The notes below the pieces were generated by a model that saw only the letters and a list, made by a program, of their open reading frames with translations, was not told where the DNA came from and did no database searches. Positions 16,595 through 24,345 of a stretch of 64,000 nucleotides of DNA are shown piece by piece. How positions within the stretch are numbered: position 1 is the first letter of the stretch; each line of letters opens with the position of its first letter. The position numbers and the translations under genes were made by a program. The DNA comes from Kitasatospora sp. NBC_01246. GTDB lineage: Bacteria > Actinomycetota > Actinomycetes > Streptomycetales > Streptomycetaceae. The stretch is from NCBI RefSeq assembly GCF_036226505.1, contig NZ_CP108484.1, positions 5,828,001 through 5,892,000 of the forward strand, written 5' to 3'.

Positions 16595-16894
16595 GAGGCC
16601 GGCTCCGCACCACCGGCCCCTCGGGGCCTTTCGTCCCACACCAGCCACACCAGCCGCACCGGCCCTTCGGGGCCGACAGCACCACACCGGCCCCTCGGGG
16701 CTCACAGCATCACATCAGCCACATCAGCCATACCGGCCCCTCGGGGCCGAGGCGTGCCCGGAAACGGCGCACAGAACACCACAAACCGTGCGGGTACAGG
16801 CAGGTCGTCGCCTGTCCGCACACCGGAAGACGAACCAGCGGTGCCCGGACTTTTCGGGGCACTTTGGGCGTTTGCCCAGGAGGAGGAGCGAGAA
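16595..16894 (+). repeat. nrdR-nrdJ intergenic leader with duplicated hairpin repeats
   Basis: No gene in these 300 bp. Four nearly identical 14-nt hairpins (GGCCCC, 2-nt turn, GGGGCC) occur at 16615, 16661, 16689 and 16735, spaced 46, 28 and 46 nt. They form two copies of a roughly 74-nt unit (16615-16688 and 16689-16762) joined by CACAYCAGCC direct repeats. Nearer the gene are two more hairpins, 16841-16862 and 16865-16878; the second (TGGGC, GTTT, GCCCA) directly abuts the nrdJ ribosome site. The region looks like a structured RNA leader or read-through control element. Confidence 0.75.
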
Positions 16895-19786
16895 GTGACA
16901 GACACCACGAGCGGTTCCGCACGCGGGTCGAAGTCCGACAAGACCGTGACCAAGGGCGCCGGCAAGGCCCCCAAGGGCGGCCTGCGGATCGAGCGCATCC
17001 ACACCACCCCTGGCGTACACCCCTACGACGAGGTCCGCTGGGAGCGGCGTGACGTCGTCATGACCAACTGGCGCGACGGCTCGATCAACTTCGAGCAGCG
17101 CGGCGTGGAGTTCCCCGACTTCTGGTCGGTCAACGCCGTCAACATCGTCACGTCCAAGTACTTCCGCGGCGCCGTGGGCACCCCGCAGCGCGAGTGGAGC
17201 CTCAAGCAGATCATCGACCGCGTGGTGCTCACCTACCGCGCCGCCGGCGAGAAGAACGGTTACTTCACCACCCCCGGTGACGCCGAGACCTTCGAGCACG
17301 AGCTGACCTACGCCCTCCTCCACCAGGTGTTCAGCTTCAACTCGCCGGTCTGGTTCAACGTCGGCACCAAGCAGCCCCAGCAGGTCAGCGCCTGCTTCAT
17401 CCTGGCCGTCGACGACTCCATGGAGTCGATCCTCGACTGGTACAAGGAAGAGGGCATGATCTTCAAGGGCGGCTCCGGCGCCGGCCTGAACCTCTCCCGG
17501 ATCCGCTCCTCCAAGGAACTGCTCTCCTCCGGCGGCAACGCCTCCGGCCCGGTCTCCTTCATGCGCGGCGCCGACGCCTCCGCCGGCACCATCAAGTCCG
17601 GTGGCGCCACCCGCCGGGCGGCCAAGATGGTCGTGCTGGACGTCGACCACCCGGACGTCGAGGCCTTCATCGAGACCAAGGTGAAGGAGGAGGAGAAGAT
17701 CCGCGCCCTGCGCGACGCGGGCTTCGACATGGACCTCGGCGGCGACGACATCGCCTCCGTGCAGTACCAGAACGCCAACAACTCGGTCCGGGTCAACGAC
17801 GAATTCATGACCGCCGTCGAGAACGGCACCGAATTCGGCCTGCGCGCCCGGATGACCGGCGAGGTCATCGAGACCGTCGACGCGAAGAAGCTCTTCCGCA
17901 AGATGGCCGAGGCCGCCTGGGCCTGCGCCGACCCGGGCATCCAGTACGACACCACCATCAACCGCTGGCACACCTGCCCGGAGTCCGGCCGCATCAACGC
18001 GTCCAACCCCTGCTCCGAGTACATGCACCTGGACAACTCCAGCTGCAACCTGGCCTCGCTCAACCTGATGAAGTTCCTGCGCGACGACGACTCGTTCGAC
18101 GCCGAGCGCTTCGCCAAGGTCGTCGAGCTGGTCATCACCGCGATGGACATCTCCATCTGCTTCGCCGACTTCCCGACCGAGAAGATCGGCGAGACCACCC
18201 GCGCCTACCGCCAGCTCGGCATCGGCTACGCCAACCTCGGCGCCCTGCTGATGGCCACCGGCCACGCCTACGACAGCGAGGGCGGCCGCGCCCTGGCCGG
18301 CGCCATCACCTCGCTGATGACCGGCACCGCCTACCGCCGCGGCGCCGAACTCGCCGGCGTGGTCGGCCCGTACGACGGCTACGCCCGCAACGCGGCCCCG
18401 CACCGGCAGGTCATGAAGCAGCACGCGGACGCCTCGGTCGCCGCCGTCGCGGTCGACGAGCTGGACGCCCCGGTCTGGGCCGCCGCCACCGAGACCTGGC
18501 AGGACGTGCTGCGCCTCGGCGAGCAGAACGGCTTCCGCAACGCCCAGGCCTCGGTGCTCGCCCCGACCGGCACCATCGGCCTGATGATGGACTGCGACAC
18601 CACCGGCGTCGAGCCTGACCTGGCACTGGTCAAGTTCAAGAAGCTCGTCGGCGGCGGCTCGATGCAGATCGTCAACGGCACCGTGCCGCGCGCCCTGAAG
18701 CGCCTCGGCTACCAGGACGAGCAGATCGAGGCGATCGTCGCCCACATCGCCGAGCACGGCAACGTGGTGGACGCGCCCGGCCTGAAGACCGAGCACTACG
18801 AGGTCTTCGACTGCGCGATGGGCGAGCGTTCCATCTCCCCGATGGGGCACGTGCGGATGATGGCGGCGATCCAGCCGTGGATCTCCGGCGCCATCTCCAA
18901 GACCGTCAACATGCCCGCCGCGGCGACCGTCGAGGACGTCGAGGAGATCTACTTCGAGGCCTGGAAGATGGGCGTCAAGGCGCTCGCCATCTACCGCGAG
19001 AACTCGAAGGTCGGCCAGCCGCTGTCGGCCAAGAAGAAGTCCGGCGACGCGAAGGCCGAGACCGAGGCGGCCCCGGCCGCCGCGGTCGAGAAGATCGTCG
19101 AGTACCGCCCGGTCCGCAAGCGCCTGCCCAAGGGCCGCCCGGGCATCACCACCTCCTTCACGGTCGGTGGCGCCGAGGGCTACATGACGGCCAACTCCTA
19201 CCCGGACGACGGCCTCGGCGAGGTCTTCCTGAAGATGTCCAAGCAGGGCTCGACCCTCGCGGGCATGATGGACGCCTTCTCGATCGCCGTCTCGGTCGGC
19301 CTGCAGTACGGCGTGCCGCTGGAGACGTACGTCTCGAAGTTCACCAACATGCGCTTCGAGCCGGCCGGTCTGACCGACGACCCGGACGTGCGGATGGCGC
19401 AGTCGATCGTCGACTACATCTTCCGCCGCCTGGCGCTGGACTTCCTGCCGTTCGAGACCCGTTCCGCGCTCGGCATCCACTCCGTCGAGGAGCGCCAGCG
19501 CCACCTGGAGACGGGCTCCTACGAGCCGCTGGAGGCCGAGGAGCTGGACACCGAGACCCTGGCGCAGTCCGCGCCGGTGGCCCCGGCGGCTCCGGCCGCC
19601 CCGGTGGCCAAGCCCGCACCGGCCGTCGAGGCCCCGCGCAGGGCCCACAACTCGACGGAGCTGATGGAGATCCAGCTCGGCCTCAACGCCGACGCGCCGC
19701 TCTGCTTCTCCTGCGGCACCAAGATGCGCCGCGCCGGCAGCTGCTACCTCTGCGAGGGCTGCGGCTCCACCAGCGGCTGCAGCTGA
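16895..19786 (+). CDS. nrdJ: vitamin B12-dependent (class II) ribonucleoside-diphosphate reductase
   Basis: Adenosylcobalamin-dependent reductase that supplies dNTPs independently of oxygen. Start GTG at 16895 follows AGGAGGAG; an in-frame ATG at 16754 lies in the repeat leader and is rejected. The 963-residue product has the catalytic NPCSEYMHLDNSSCNLASLN region split here as NPCSEYM and SSCNLASLN, a PTGTIGLMMDCDTTG block, and a C-terminal cysteine-rich tail (CFSCGTKM, CYLCEGCG) for thioredoxin-dependent re-reduction. An Ala/Pro-rich linker precedes the tail. Downstream of nrdR under NrdR control; a U-rich hairpin ends the unit. Confidence 0.96.
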   Translation: MTDTTSGSARGSKSDKTVTKGAGKAPKGGLRIERIHTTPGVHPYDEVRWERRDVVMTNWRDGSINFEQRGVEFPDFWSVNAVNIVTSKYFRGAVGTPQREWSLKQIIDRVVLTYRAAGEKNGYFTTPGDAETFEHELTYALLHQVFSFNSPVWFNVGTKQPQQVSACFILAVDDSMESILDWYKEEGMIFKGGSGAGLNLSRIRSSKELLSSGGNASGPVSFMRGADASAGTIKSGGATRRAAKMVVLDVDHPDVEAFIETKVKEEEKIRALRDAGFDMDLGGDDIASVQYQNANNSVRVNDEFMTAVENGTEFGLRARMTGEVIETVDAKKLFRKMAEAAWACADPGIQYDTTINRWHTCPESGRINASNPCSEYMHLDNSSCNLASLNLMKFLRDDDSFDAERFAKVVELVITAMDISICFADFPTEKIGETTRAYRQLGIGYANLGALLMATGHAYDSEGGRALAGAITSLMTGTAYRRGAELAGVVGPYDGYARNAAPHRQVMKQHADASVAAVAVDELDAPVWAAATETWQDVLRLGEQNGFRNAQASVLAPTGTIGLMMDCDTTGVEPDLALVKFKKLVGGGSMQIVNGTVPRALKRLGYQDEQIEAIVAHIAEHGNVVDAPGLKTEHYEVFDCAMGERSISPMGHVRMMAAIQPWISGAISKTVNMPAAATVEDVEEIYFEAWKMGVKALAIYRENSKVGQPLSAKKKSGDAKAETEAAPAAAVEKIVEYRPVRKRLPKGRPGITTSFTVGGAEGYMTANSYPDDGLGEVFLKMSKQGSTLAGMMDAFSIAVSVGLQYGVPLETYVSKFTNMRFEPAGLTDDPDVRMAQSIVDYIFRRLALDFLPFETRSALGIHSVEERQRHLETGSYEPLEAEELDTETLAQSAPVAPAAPAAPVAKPAPAVEAPRRAHNSTELMEIQLGLNADAPLCFSCGTKMRRAGSCYLCEGCGSTSGCS

Positions 19787-19842
19787 TCCGGCCGCCGTGC
19801 CGGCCCGGTGCCGGATGACAGTCTGAGCGGCTGAGTTCCGCG

Positions 19843-19886
19843 AGGCGGGGCGAGGACCTTTCGAGGTCCTCGCCCCGCCTTTTGCG
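19843..19886 (+). terminator. rho-independent terminator of nrdRJ
   Basis: Perfect 17-bp stem (19843-19859 with 19864-19880), TTCG loop, followed by TTTTGCGTT. One of the few hairpins here with a U tract. Confidence 0.9.
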
Positions 19887-19961
19887 TTGCCCGGACTCCG
19901 GGGCGGCCCGGTCGGGCGCTCGTTGTTCGCGCGGTGGAGCGATGCGAATCCCGGGGTAGCT

Positions 19962-20004
19962 GTCAACCAGGGTTGACACGCGATGGGCGTCAACCTAAGT
20001 TGAC
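19962..20004 (+). promoter_or_regulatory. promoter with two operator palindromes, probably leaderless
   Basis: TTGACA (19973-19978), 17-bp spacer, TAAGTT (19996-20001) form a near-ideal HrdB-type promoter. Two related dyads overlap it: GTCAACCAGGGTTGAC (19962-19977) covers the -35 and GTCAACCTAAGTTGAC (19989-20004) covers the -10, centres 27 bp apart. The ATG at 20008 falls about where transcription would start and no Shine-Dalgarno is present, so the mRNA is predicted leaderless and repressible. Confidence 0.75.
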
Positions 20005-20007
20005 GGT

Positions 20008-20253
20008 ATGAGCGAGAACGGAGAGCTCGCGGCGGCCGCGAGCAGTCGGGATCCCGCGGTGGGGCTCCGGGCGGTGCGGGCGCTGCGCGACCTGGCCGAT
20101 CGCCTGGAGGGCCTGCAGGTCGGGAACGCCCGCGAGCAGGGGTGGTCCTGGCAGGACATCGCGGTCTGTCTCGGGGTGACCAGGCAGGCGGTGCACAAGA
20201 AGTACGCCCGGCGGGGTGCCGGGGGTACCGCGAGCGAGAAGGACGGAGGCTGA
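20008..20253 (+). CDS. small helix-turn-helix DNA-binding protein
   Basis: An 81-residue protein with an HTH near 45-67 (WSWQDIAVCLGVTRQAVHKK), similar to sigma region 4 or homeodomain-like folds. It has no effector domain. The start is supported by the promoter geometry: the ATG lies 4 bp after a perfect operator dyad. Stop to next start is 3 nt, so it is co-transcribed with a Clp-N-domain gene, a pair seen repeatedly in actinomycetes. The likely role is autorepressor of the pair; this is inference. Confidence 0.82.
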   Translation: MSENGELAAAASSRDPAVGLRAVRALRDLADRLEGLQVGNAREQGWSWQDIAVCLGVTRQAVHKKYARRGAGGTASEKDGG

Positions 20254-20256
20254 GCG

Positions 20257-20823
20257 ATGTTCGAACGCTTCACCGACGATGCGCGGCAGGTGGTCGGCCA
20301 GGCGGGCCGGGAGGCGGCGCAGCTCCGGCACGGGCAGATCGGCACCGAGCACCTGCTGCTGGCCGTCGTGGCGATGCCGCACGATCCGTCGGCGGCCGTG
20401 CTGGTCGAGGCGGGGCTGGACCACGCCGCCGTGCGGCGGGCGGTGCGCCGGCTGCTCGGCGGGGCCGACGACGCGGAGGCGCTGGCGGCGATCGGGGTCG
20501 ATCTGGACGCCGTCCGGGAGGCCGTCGAGTCGGCGTTCGGCGAGGGGGCGCTGGACGCTCCGGCGGAGGGCCAGGAGTCGAGGCGGCGGGGCTGGTTCCG
20601 GGCCGACGCCAAGGGCGGACGGGTGCCGTTCACGCCCCGGGCGAAGAAGGTGCTGGAGCTGTCGCTGCGCGAGTCGCTCCGGCTGAAGTCCGGCCGCATC
20701 GGCGTCGGGCACCTGCTGCTCGGGGTGGTCCGGGAGGGGGAGGGGCTCGGCGCCAGGATCATCGCCGATCACGGGCTGGACTTCGCGGCACTGCGCCGGG
20801 CGGTGGATGCCACCTTGAGTTGA
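20257..20823 (+). CDS. Clp N-terminal-domain protein without ATPase
   Basis: A 188-residue protein with two Clp_N-type repeats: MFERFTDDARQVVGQAG with GTEHLLLAVV in the first, and FTPRAKKVLELSLRES with GVGHLLLGVV in the second. These are the substrate- or adaptor-binding repeats found at the N-terminus of ClpC/ClpA, but no AAA module follows. The two copies are separated by an Arg-rich linker. RBS GGAGG precedes the ATG. It may bind Clp substrates or adaptors, or act as a stress sensor with the upstream HTH protein; function is not established by the sequence. Confidence 0.88.
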   Translation: MFERFTDDARQVVGQAGREAAQLRHGQIGTEHLLLAVVAMPHDPSAAVLVEAGLDHAAVRRAVRRLLGGADDAEALAAIGVDLDAVREAVESAFGEGALDAPAEGQESRRRGWFRADAKGGRVPFTPRAKKVLELSLRESLRLKSGRIGVGHLLLGVVREGEGLGARIIADHGLDFAALRRAVDATLS

Positions 20824-21052
20824 TCGAGGTGCGACGGTGAGGTCGCCAATCGGTGCACGAGCCGTGAACGAATGATACTGGCCGTCAACTTGCCCATTGA
20901 GGGCAGGAGCTGAATGGATATGATCGGCCGAAAGCGTGAACCGATCAGCCGCCCGGAGACGTTTCACTACGTCGGCCGGGCGGTCGCGCGTTCGCCCGCC
21001 CCCGCTGTCGGCGTCCGCCCGTCGACGCCCGCCGCTGCCGAGGACCGCATCG
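20824..21052. other. intergenic region upstream of the conservon
   Basis: Contains the inverted repeat TGCCC-N5-GGGCA (20891-20905) and a GATACT -10-like element at 20874-20879 without a convincing -35. A well-placed AGGAG before ATG at 20914 leads into a frame that conflicts with cvnA and is not annotated. Confidence 0.4.
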
Positions 21053-22837
21053 ATGAGAGAACGCACCAGCCCCGACGGCACGGCGCGCCGACGCCCGGCC
21101 CCGCGCACCGCGGCCCTCACCGCGGCGGCCGTACTGCTGGCGGGCGTCGCCGCCCCGGTGGCCGCGGGCCGGGCCCTGTCGGCGCACCAGCCGCTGACCG
21201 TGGCCGCGGTCTGCGCGGTCGCGGTGCTCTGGCTGATCGCGGTCGGACTGGCCGCGACCGCCACCGAGCGCGCCCGCCGACTGGCGGAGGAGCTCGCCGC
21301 GCAGCGGGAGGAGACCGGGGCGGCGCGCGAGCTGACCGCCGCGGCCGACGCCGCCGGGGCGAGCGCCCGCGAGCGGGCCGCCGCCGCCGACACGGCGCGG
21401 GAGGTGGCCCGGACCGCGCAGGCGGACGCCGAGGCCGAGGTGCTGGCCGCGCAGGCCGAGCTGGCCCGGGTGCGGACCGAACTGGAGGCCGAGCAGGCGG
21501 AGCGAGCCGCACTGGACCGGCTGGCCGGGTCCGTCCTGCCCGAGGTGGTGAAGAAGCTCCGGGACGGCGCGTCCGTGGACAGCGCGCTCGCGACGCACCG
21601 CACGCACCCTCAGTACGCGCTGCTGCGGGCCCTCGCCGAGGAGATCGGCCGGGGCGAGCGGCTGCGGGCCGCCGCCCTCGCGGTCTGCGCGACCGCCGCC
21701 GGGCGGGTCCAGGCACTCGCCACGAGCATGCACGCCGAGCTGCGCGAGATGCAGCACCGGCACGACGAGGAGGTCCTCGGCGACCTGCTGCGACTGGACC
21801 ACTCCACGGCCCAGGCCGGCCGGATGGCCGACAGCATCGCCGTGCTCACCGGCGCCCGCTCGGGCCGGCGCTGGGCCAAGCCGATCGCGGTGGAGTCGGT
21901 GCTGCGCGGGGCGCTCGGCCGGATCGGCGCCTACCAGCGGGTCCGGCTGCACAACGCCAGCACGGCGGCCGTGGCCGGGTTCGCCGCCGAGGGCGTGATG
22001 CACGCGCTGGCCGAACTGCTGGACAACGCCACCAACTTCTCCGCGCCGCCGGCCGAGGTGCACGTCTACGTCGAGGAGGTGCCGGCCGGGCTGGCGGTCA
22101 CCGTCGAGGACAGCGGCCTCGGGCTGAGCGAGAGCTGGCTGCGCCGGGCCGAGCGGGCCGTCTCCGCCGAGCCCCTGGACCTCACCACGCTCACCGCGGG
22201 GACGCGGCTCGGCCTCGCGGTGGTCGGCGCGCTGGCCCGCAAGTACGGGTTGCAGATCTCCTTCCGGCCGTCGGCGCGCGGTGGAACGGGGGTGGTGATG
22301 CTCATCCCGCAGCAGCTGGTGACGCACGCCGCGCCGGCGCCCGCTCCGGTGCCCGCCCCGGCCCGGGCGACGGCGCCCGCGCCGTCGCGCCTGGCGCTCA
22401 CGCCCGCCGGCCCGCCGGCGCTGCTGCCGGCCAGGCCCGCCGCCGCGCCGTCGTCCGCTCCGGCGACCTCGTCCGCCCCGGTGACGTCGTCCGGCGCGGT
22501 CCCGGTGGAGGTCGCCGACAGCGGTCTGCCGCAGCGCCGCCGCGGGCAGACGCTCGCCGCCACCGGTACCACCACCGCGGCACCGGCTCCGGCCGCCAAG
22601 CCCGTCCGTGCCGACGCGGTGAGTGCCGCCGCCCGGTTCGGCGCCTTCCGGCGCGCCGCCCAGCAGGCCGGGAACGGCAGCGCACCGACCACGACCCCCG
22701 CACCGACCCCGAACCCCACGCCGGCCGCGACCCCCGCACCGGCCGCGACTCCCGCAAGGACCACGGACACCACGCCGACCGCACCGACCACGGACACCAC
22801 GCCCGACGCCTCCCCCGTCACCGAGAAGGACTCCTGA
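21053..22837 (+). CDS. cvnA: conservon sensor-kinase-like protein CvnA
   Basis: Membrane-anchored histidine-kinase-like ATPase that heads a conservon, a four-part module proposed to act like a bacterial G-protein signalling complex. ATG at 21053 has AGGA 8 nt upstream. The 594-residue protein has two membrane helices (about 21-40 and 48-69), an Ala/Glu-rich coiled coil (70-160), a dimerisation-like region with LLRLDHSTAQAGRMA, and a GHKL ATPase with N-box ELLDNATNF (about 321) and G1 VEDSGLGL (about 352). The C-terminal 170 residues are Ala/Pro/Thr-rich and disordered. Stop and next start overlap (TGATG). The input signal is unknown. Confidence 0.92.
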   Translation: MRERTSPDGTARRRPAPRTAALTAAAVLLAGVAAPVAAGRALSAHQPLTVAAVCAVAVLWLIAVGLAATATERARRLAEELAAQREETGAARELTAAADAAGASARERAAAADTAREVARTAQADAEAEVLAAQAELARVRTELEAEQAERAALDRLAGSVLPEVVKKLRDGASVDSALATHRTHPQYALLRALAEEIGRGERLRAAALAVCATAAGRVQALATSMHAELREMQHRHDEEVLGDLLRLDHSTAQAGRMADSIAVLTGARSGRRWAKPIAVESVLRGALGRIGAYQRVRLHNASTAAVAGFAAEGVMHALAELLDNATNFSAPPAEVHVYVEEVPAGLAVTVEDSGLGLSESWLRRAERAVSAEPLDLTTLTAGTRLGLAVVGALARKYGLQISFRPSARGGTGVVMLIPQQLVTHAAPAPAPVPAPARATAPAPSRLALTPAGPPALLPARPAAAPSSAPATSSAPVTSSGAVPVEVADSGLPQRRRGQTLAATGTTTAAPAPAAKPVRADAVSAAARFGAFRRAAQQAGNGSAPTTTPAPTPNPTPAATPAPAATPARTTDTTPTAPTTDTTPDASPVTEKDS

Positions 22838-23289
22838 TGAGCAGCGTTATCGACCGTGACCTCGACTGGCTGTTGGAGAACCTGCTGACCGCCACCCCCG
22901 GCGCCCGGCACGCCCTGGTGCTCTCGGCCGACGGCCTCAGGCTCTGCCACACCGCCGGGCTCGGCGCCGATCAGGCCGACCAGCTGGCCGCGATCGCCTC
23001 CGGGATGCAGAGCCTGGCGCACGGCGCCTCGATCGAGTTCGGCGACGGCAGCGGCGGCGTGCGGCAGTCGATGACCGAGTTCCACGGCGGCATCCTCTGC
23101 ATCGTGGCGGCCGGCGAGGGCGCCCACCTCGCCGTGGTCACCGACGACGAGGCGGACGTGGGCGTGGTCGGCCACAACATGCACGGTCTGATCGAGCAGA
23201 TCGGCGTCCACCTCAGTGCTCCGGCCCGCGACGACGCGGGTACCGGGGCGGATACGGACGCGGTGGTCCAAGAGAGCGCCCGGGCATGA
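22837..23289 (+). CDS. cvnB: conservon roadblock/LC7 protein CvnB
   Basis: Roadblock/LC7-fold protein of 150 residues, expected to regulate the partner GTPase (GAP-like or scaffold, as MglB does for MglA). ATG at 22837 overlaps the cvnA stop by one base. Family blocks: DWLLENLLTATPGARHALVLSADGL split as DWLLENL and HALVLSADGL, GMQSLAHGAS and the MHGLIEQIG segment. Overlaps cvnC by ATGA, so the genes are translationally coupled. Confidence 0.94.
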   Translation: MSSVIDRDLDWLLENLLTATPGARHALVLSADGLRLCHTAGLGADQADQLAAIASGMQSLAHGASIEFGDGSGGVRQSMTEFHGGILCIVAAGEGAHLAVVTDDEADVGVVGHNMHGLIEQIGVHLSAPARDDAGTGADTDAVVQESARA

Positions 23290-23654
23290 GCGGGCGGCCG
23301 GTCCTGCCGGGCCGTGACGACGACCCGGACCGCCTCTACACCATCACCCGCGGCCGCAGCCGTTCCCCGGAGAACGCCTTCGACCTGGTCACCCTGATCG
23401 TCGCCGAGCGGGAGCCGGACCCGGGCATGCAGTCGGAGCACGCCCGCATCCTGCGGATGTGCGAGGCCCCGACCGCCGTCGTGGAGGTCGCCGCCGAGCT
23501 GGCGCTGCCGGTCTCGGCGGTGAAGATCCTCCTCGGGGACCTGCTGGAGTCCGGGGCGGTCACCGCCCGGCACCCCCGGTTCGCTCCCAACAAGGCCCGG
23601 CTGCCCGATCTCGACACGCTGAAGCAGGTGTTGCATGGACTCCAACAGCTCTGA
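23286..23654 (+). CDS. cvnC: conservon DUF742 protein CvnC
   Basis: DUF742 protein of 122 residues with RLYTITRGRS and a winged-HTH-like C-terminal half (ILRMCEAPTAVVEVAAEL, ILLGDLLESG). Starts with ATGA overlap at cvnB. The molecular role is unknown; in other conservons it associates with the other Cvn proteins. Overlaps cvnD by 20 bp. Confidence 0.93.
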   Translation: MSGRPVLPGRDDDPDRLYTITRGRSRSPENAFDLVTLIVAEREPDPGMQSEHARILRMCEAPTAVVEVAAELALPVSAVKILLGDLLESGAVTARHPRFAPNKARLPDLDTLKQVLHGLQQL

Positions 23655-24345
23655 GGCCCCCGGGCCCCGGCGCACCCCGCTGCGCGGTACCGCCGACAAC
23701 GCGCTGAAGATCGTCGTGGTCGGCGGGTTCGGCGTCGGCAAGACCACCCTGGTCGGTGCGGTCAGCGAGATCCGTCCGCTGAACACCGAGGAGACCATGA
23801 CCAAGGCGGGCGAGGGCATCGACGACCCCTCGGGCTCCTGGGGCAAGCGCTCCACCACGGTCGCGTTCGACTTCGGCCGGATCACGCTCTCCGCGAGCCA
23901 GGTGCTGTACCTGTTCGGCGCGCCCGGGCAGGAGCGCTTCTGGTTCCTCTGGGACCGCCTGTTCAGCGGGGCGCTCGGCGCGGTCGTCCTGGTGGACACC
24001 CGGCGGCTGGAGGAGTCCTGGTACGCCATCGACCGGCTCGAACACCACGGCACGCCGTTCATCGTGGCCCGCAACAACTTCGGCGACCCGAGCCACAGCC
24101 TGGAGCAGGTGCGCGCGGCGCTCGACCTGCCCGCCGAGGTGCCGCTGGTGGACTGCGACGCGCGCGACCGGGAGTCGAGCAAGCAGGTCCTGATCGAGCT
24201 GGTCCGGCACCTGGCCGCCCGGGTGGAGGCCGGCAGCGGTCCGGCCGCCCGTCCGGAGGCCGCCCCGGTCGCCCCGGTCGCCGTGTCCGCTGTCGCTGTC
24301 GCCGGCGCCACCCACCCGTCCCCGTACGAGGAGAGCACCCCGTGA
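23635..24345 (+). CDS. cvnD: conservon GTPase CvnD
   Basis: Small Ras/MglA-like GTPase of 236 residues, the proposed output of the conservon complex. Walker A GGFGVGKTT lies at 30-38; the switch region reads LFGAPGQERF in place of DTAGQE, and the NKxD base-recognition motif is replaced by ARNNFGD, as in this family. The last 50 residues are Ala/Pro/Val-rich. It overlaps both neighbours (20 bp upstream, 4 bp with the P450 gene), showing that the P450 belongs to the operon. Confidence 0.93.
   Translation: MDSNSSEAPGPRRTPLRGTADNALKIVVVGGFGVGKTTLVGAVSEIRPLNTEETMTKAGEGIDDPSGSWGKRSTTVAFDFGRITLSASQVLYLFGAPGQERFWFLWDRLFSGALGAVVLVDTRRLEESWYAIDRLEHHGTPFIVARNNFGDPSHSLEQVRAALDLPAEVPLVDCDARDRESSKQVLIELVRHLAARVEAGSGPAARPEAAPVAPVAVSAVAVAGATHPSPYEESTP

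Noticed and set aside
16724..19993. Long minus-strand open frame opposite nrdJ
   Set aside because: Antisense shadow of a clear class II reductase; codon bias and domains support only the plus strand.
20914..21052. ATG at 20914 with a good AGGAG site before cvnA
   Set aside because: Its frame differs from cvnA and would read through the whole of cvnA without a domain; it joins the cvnB frame only by chance. A sequencing frameshift cannot be excluded but nothing else supports one.
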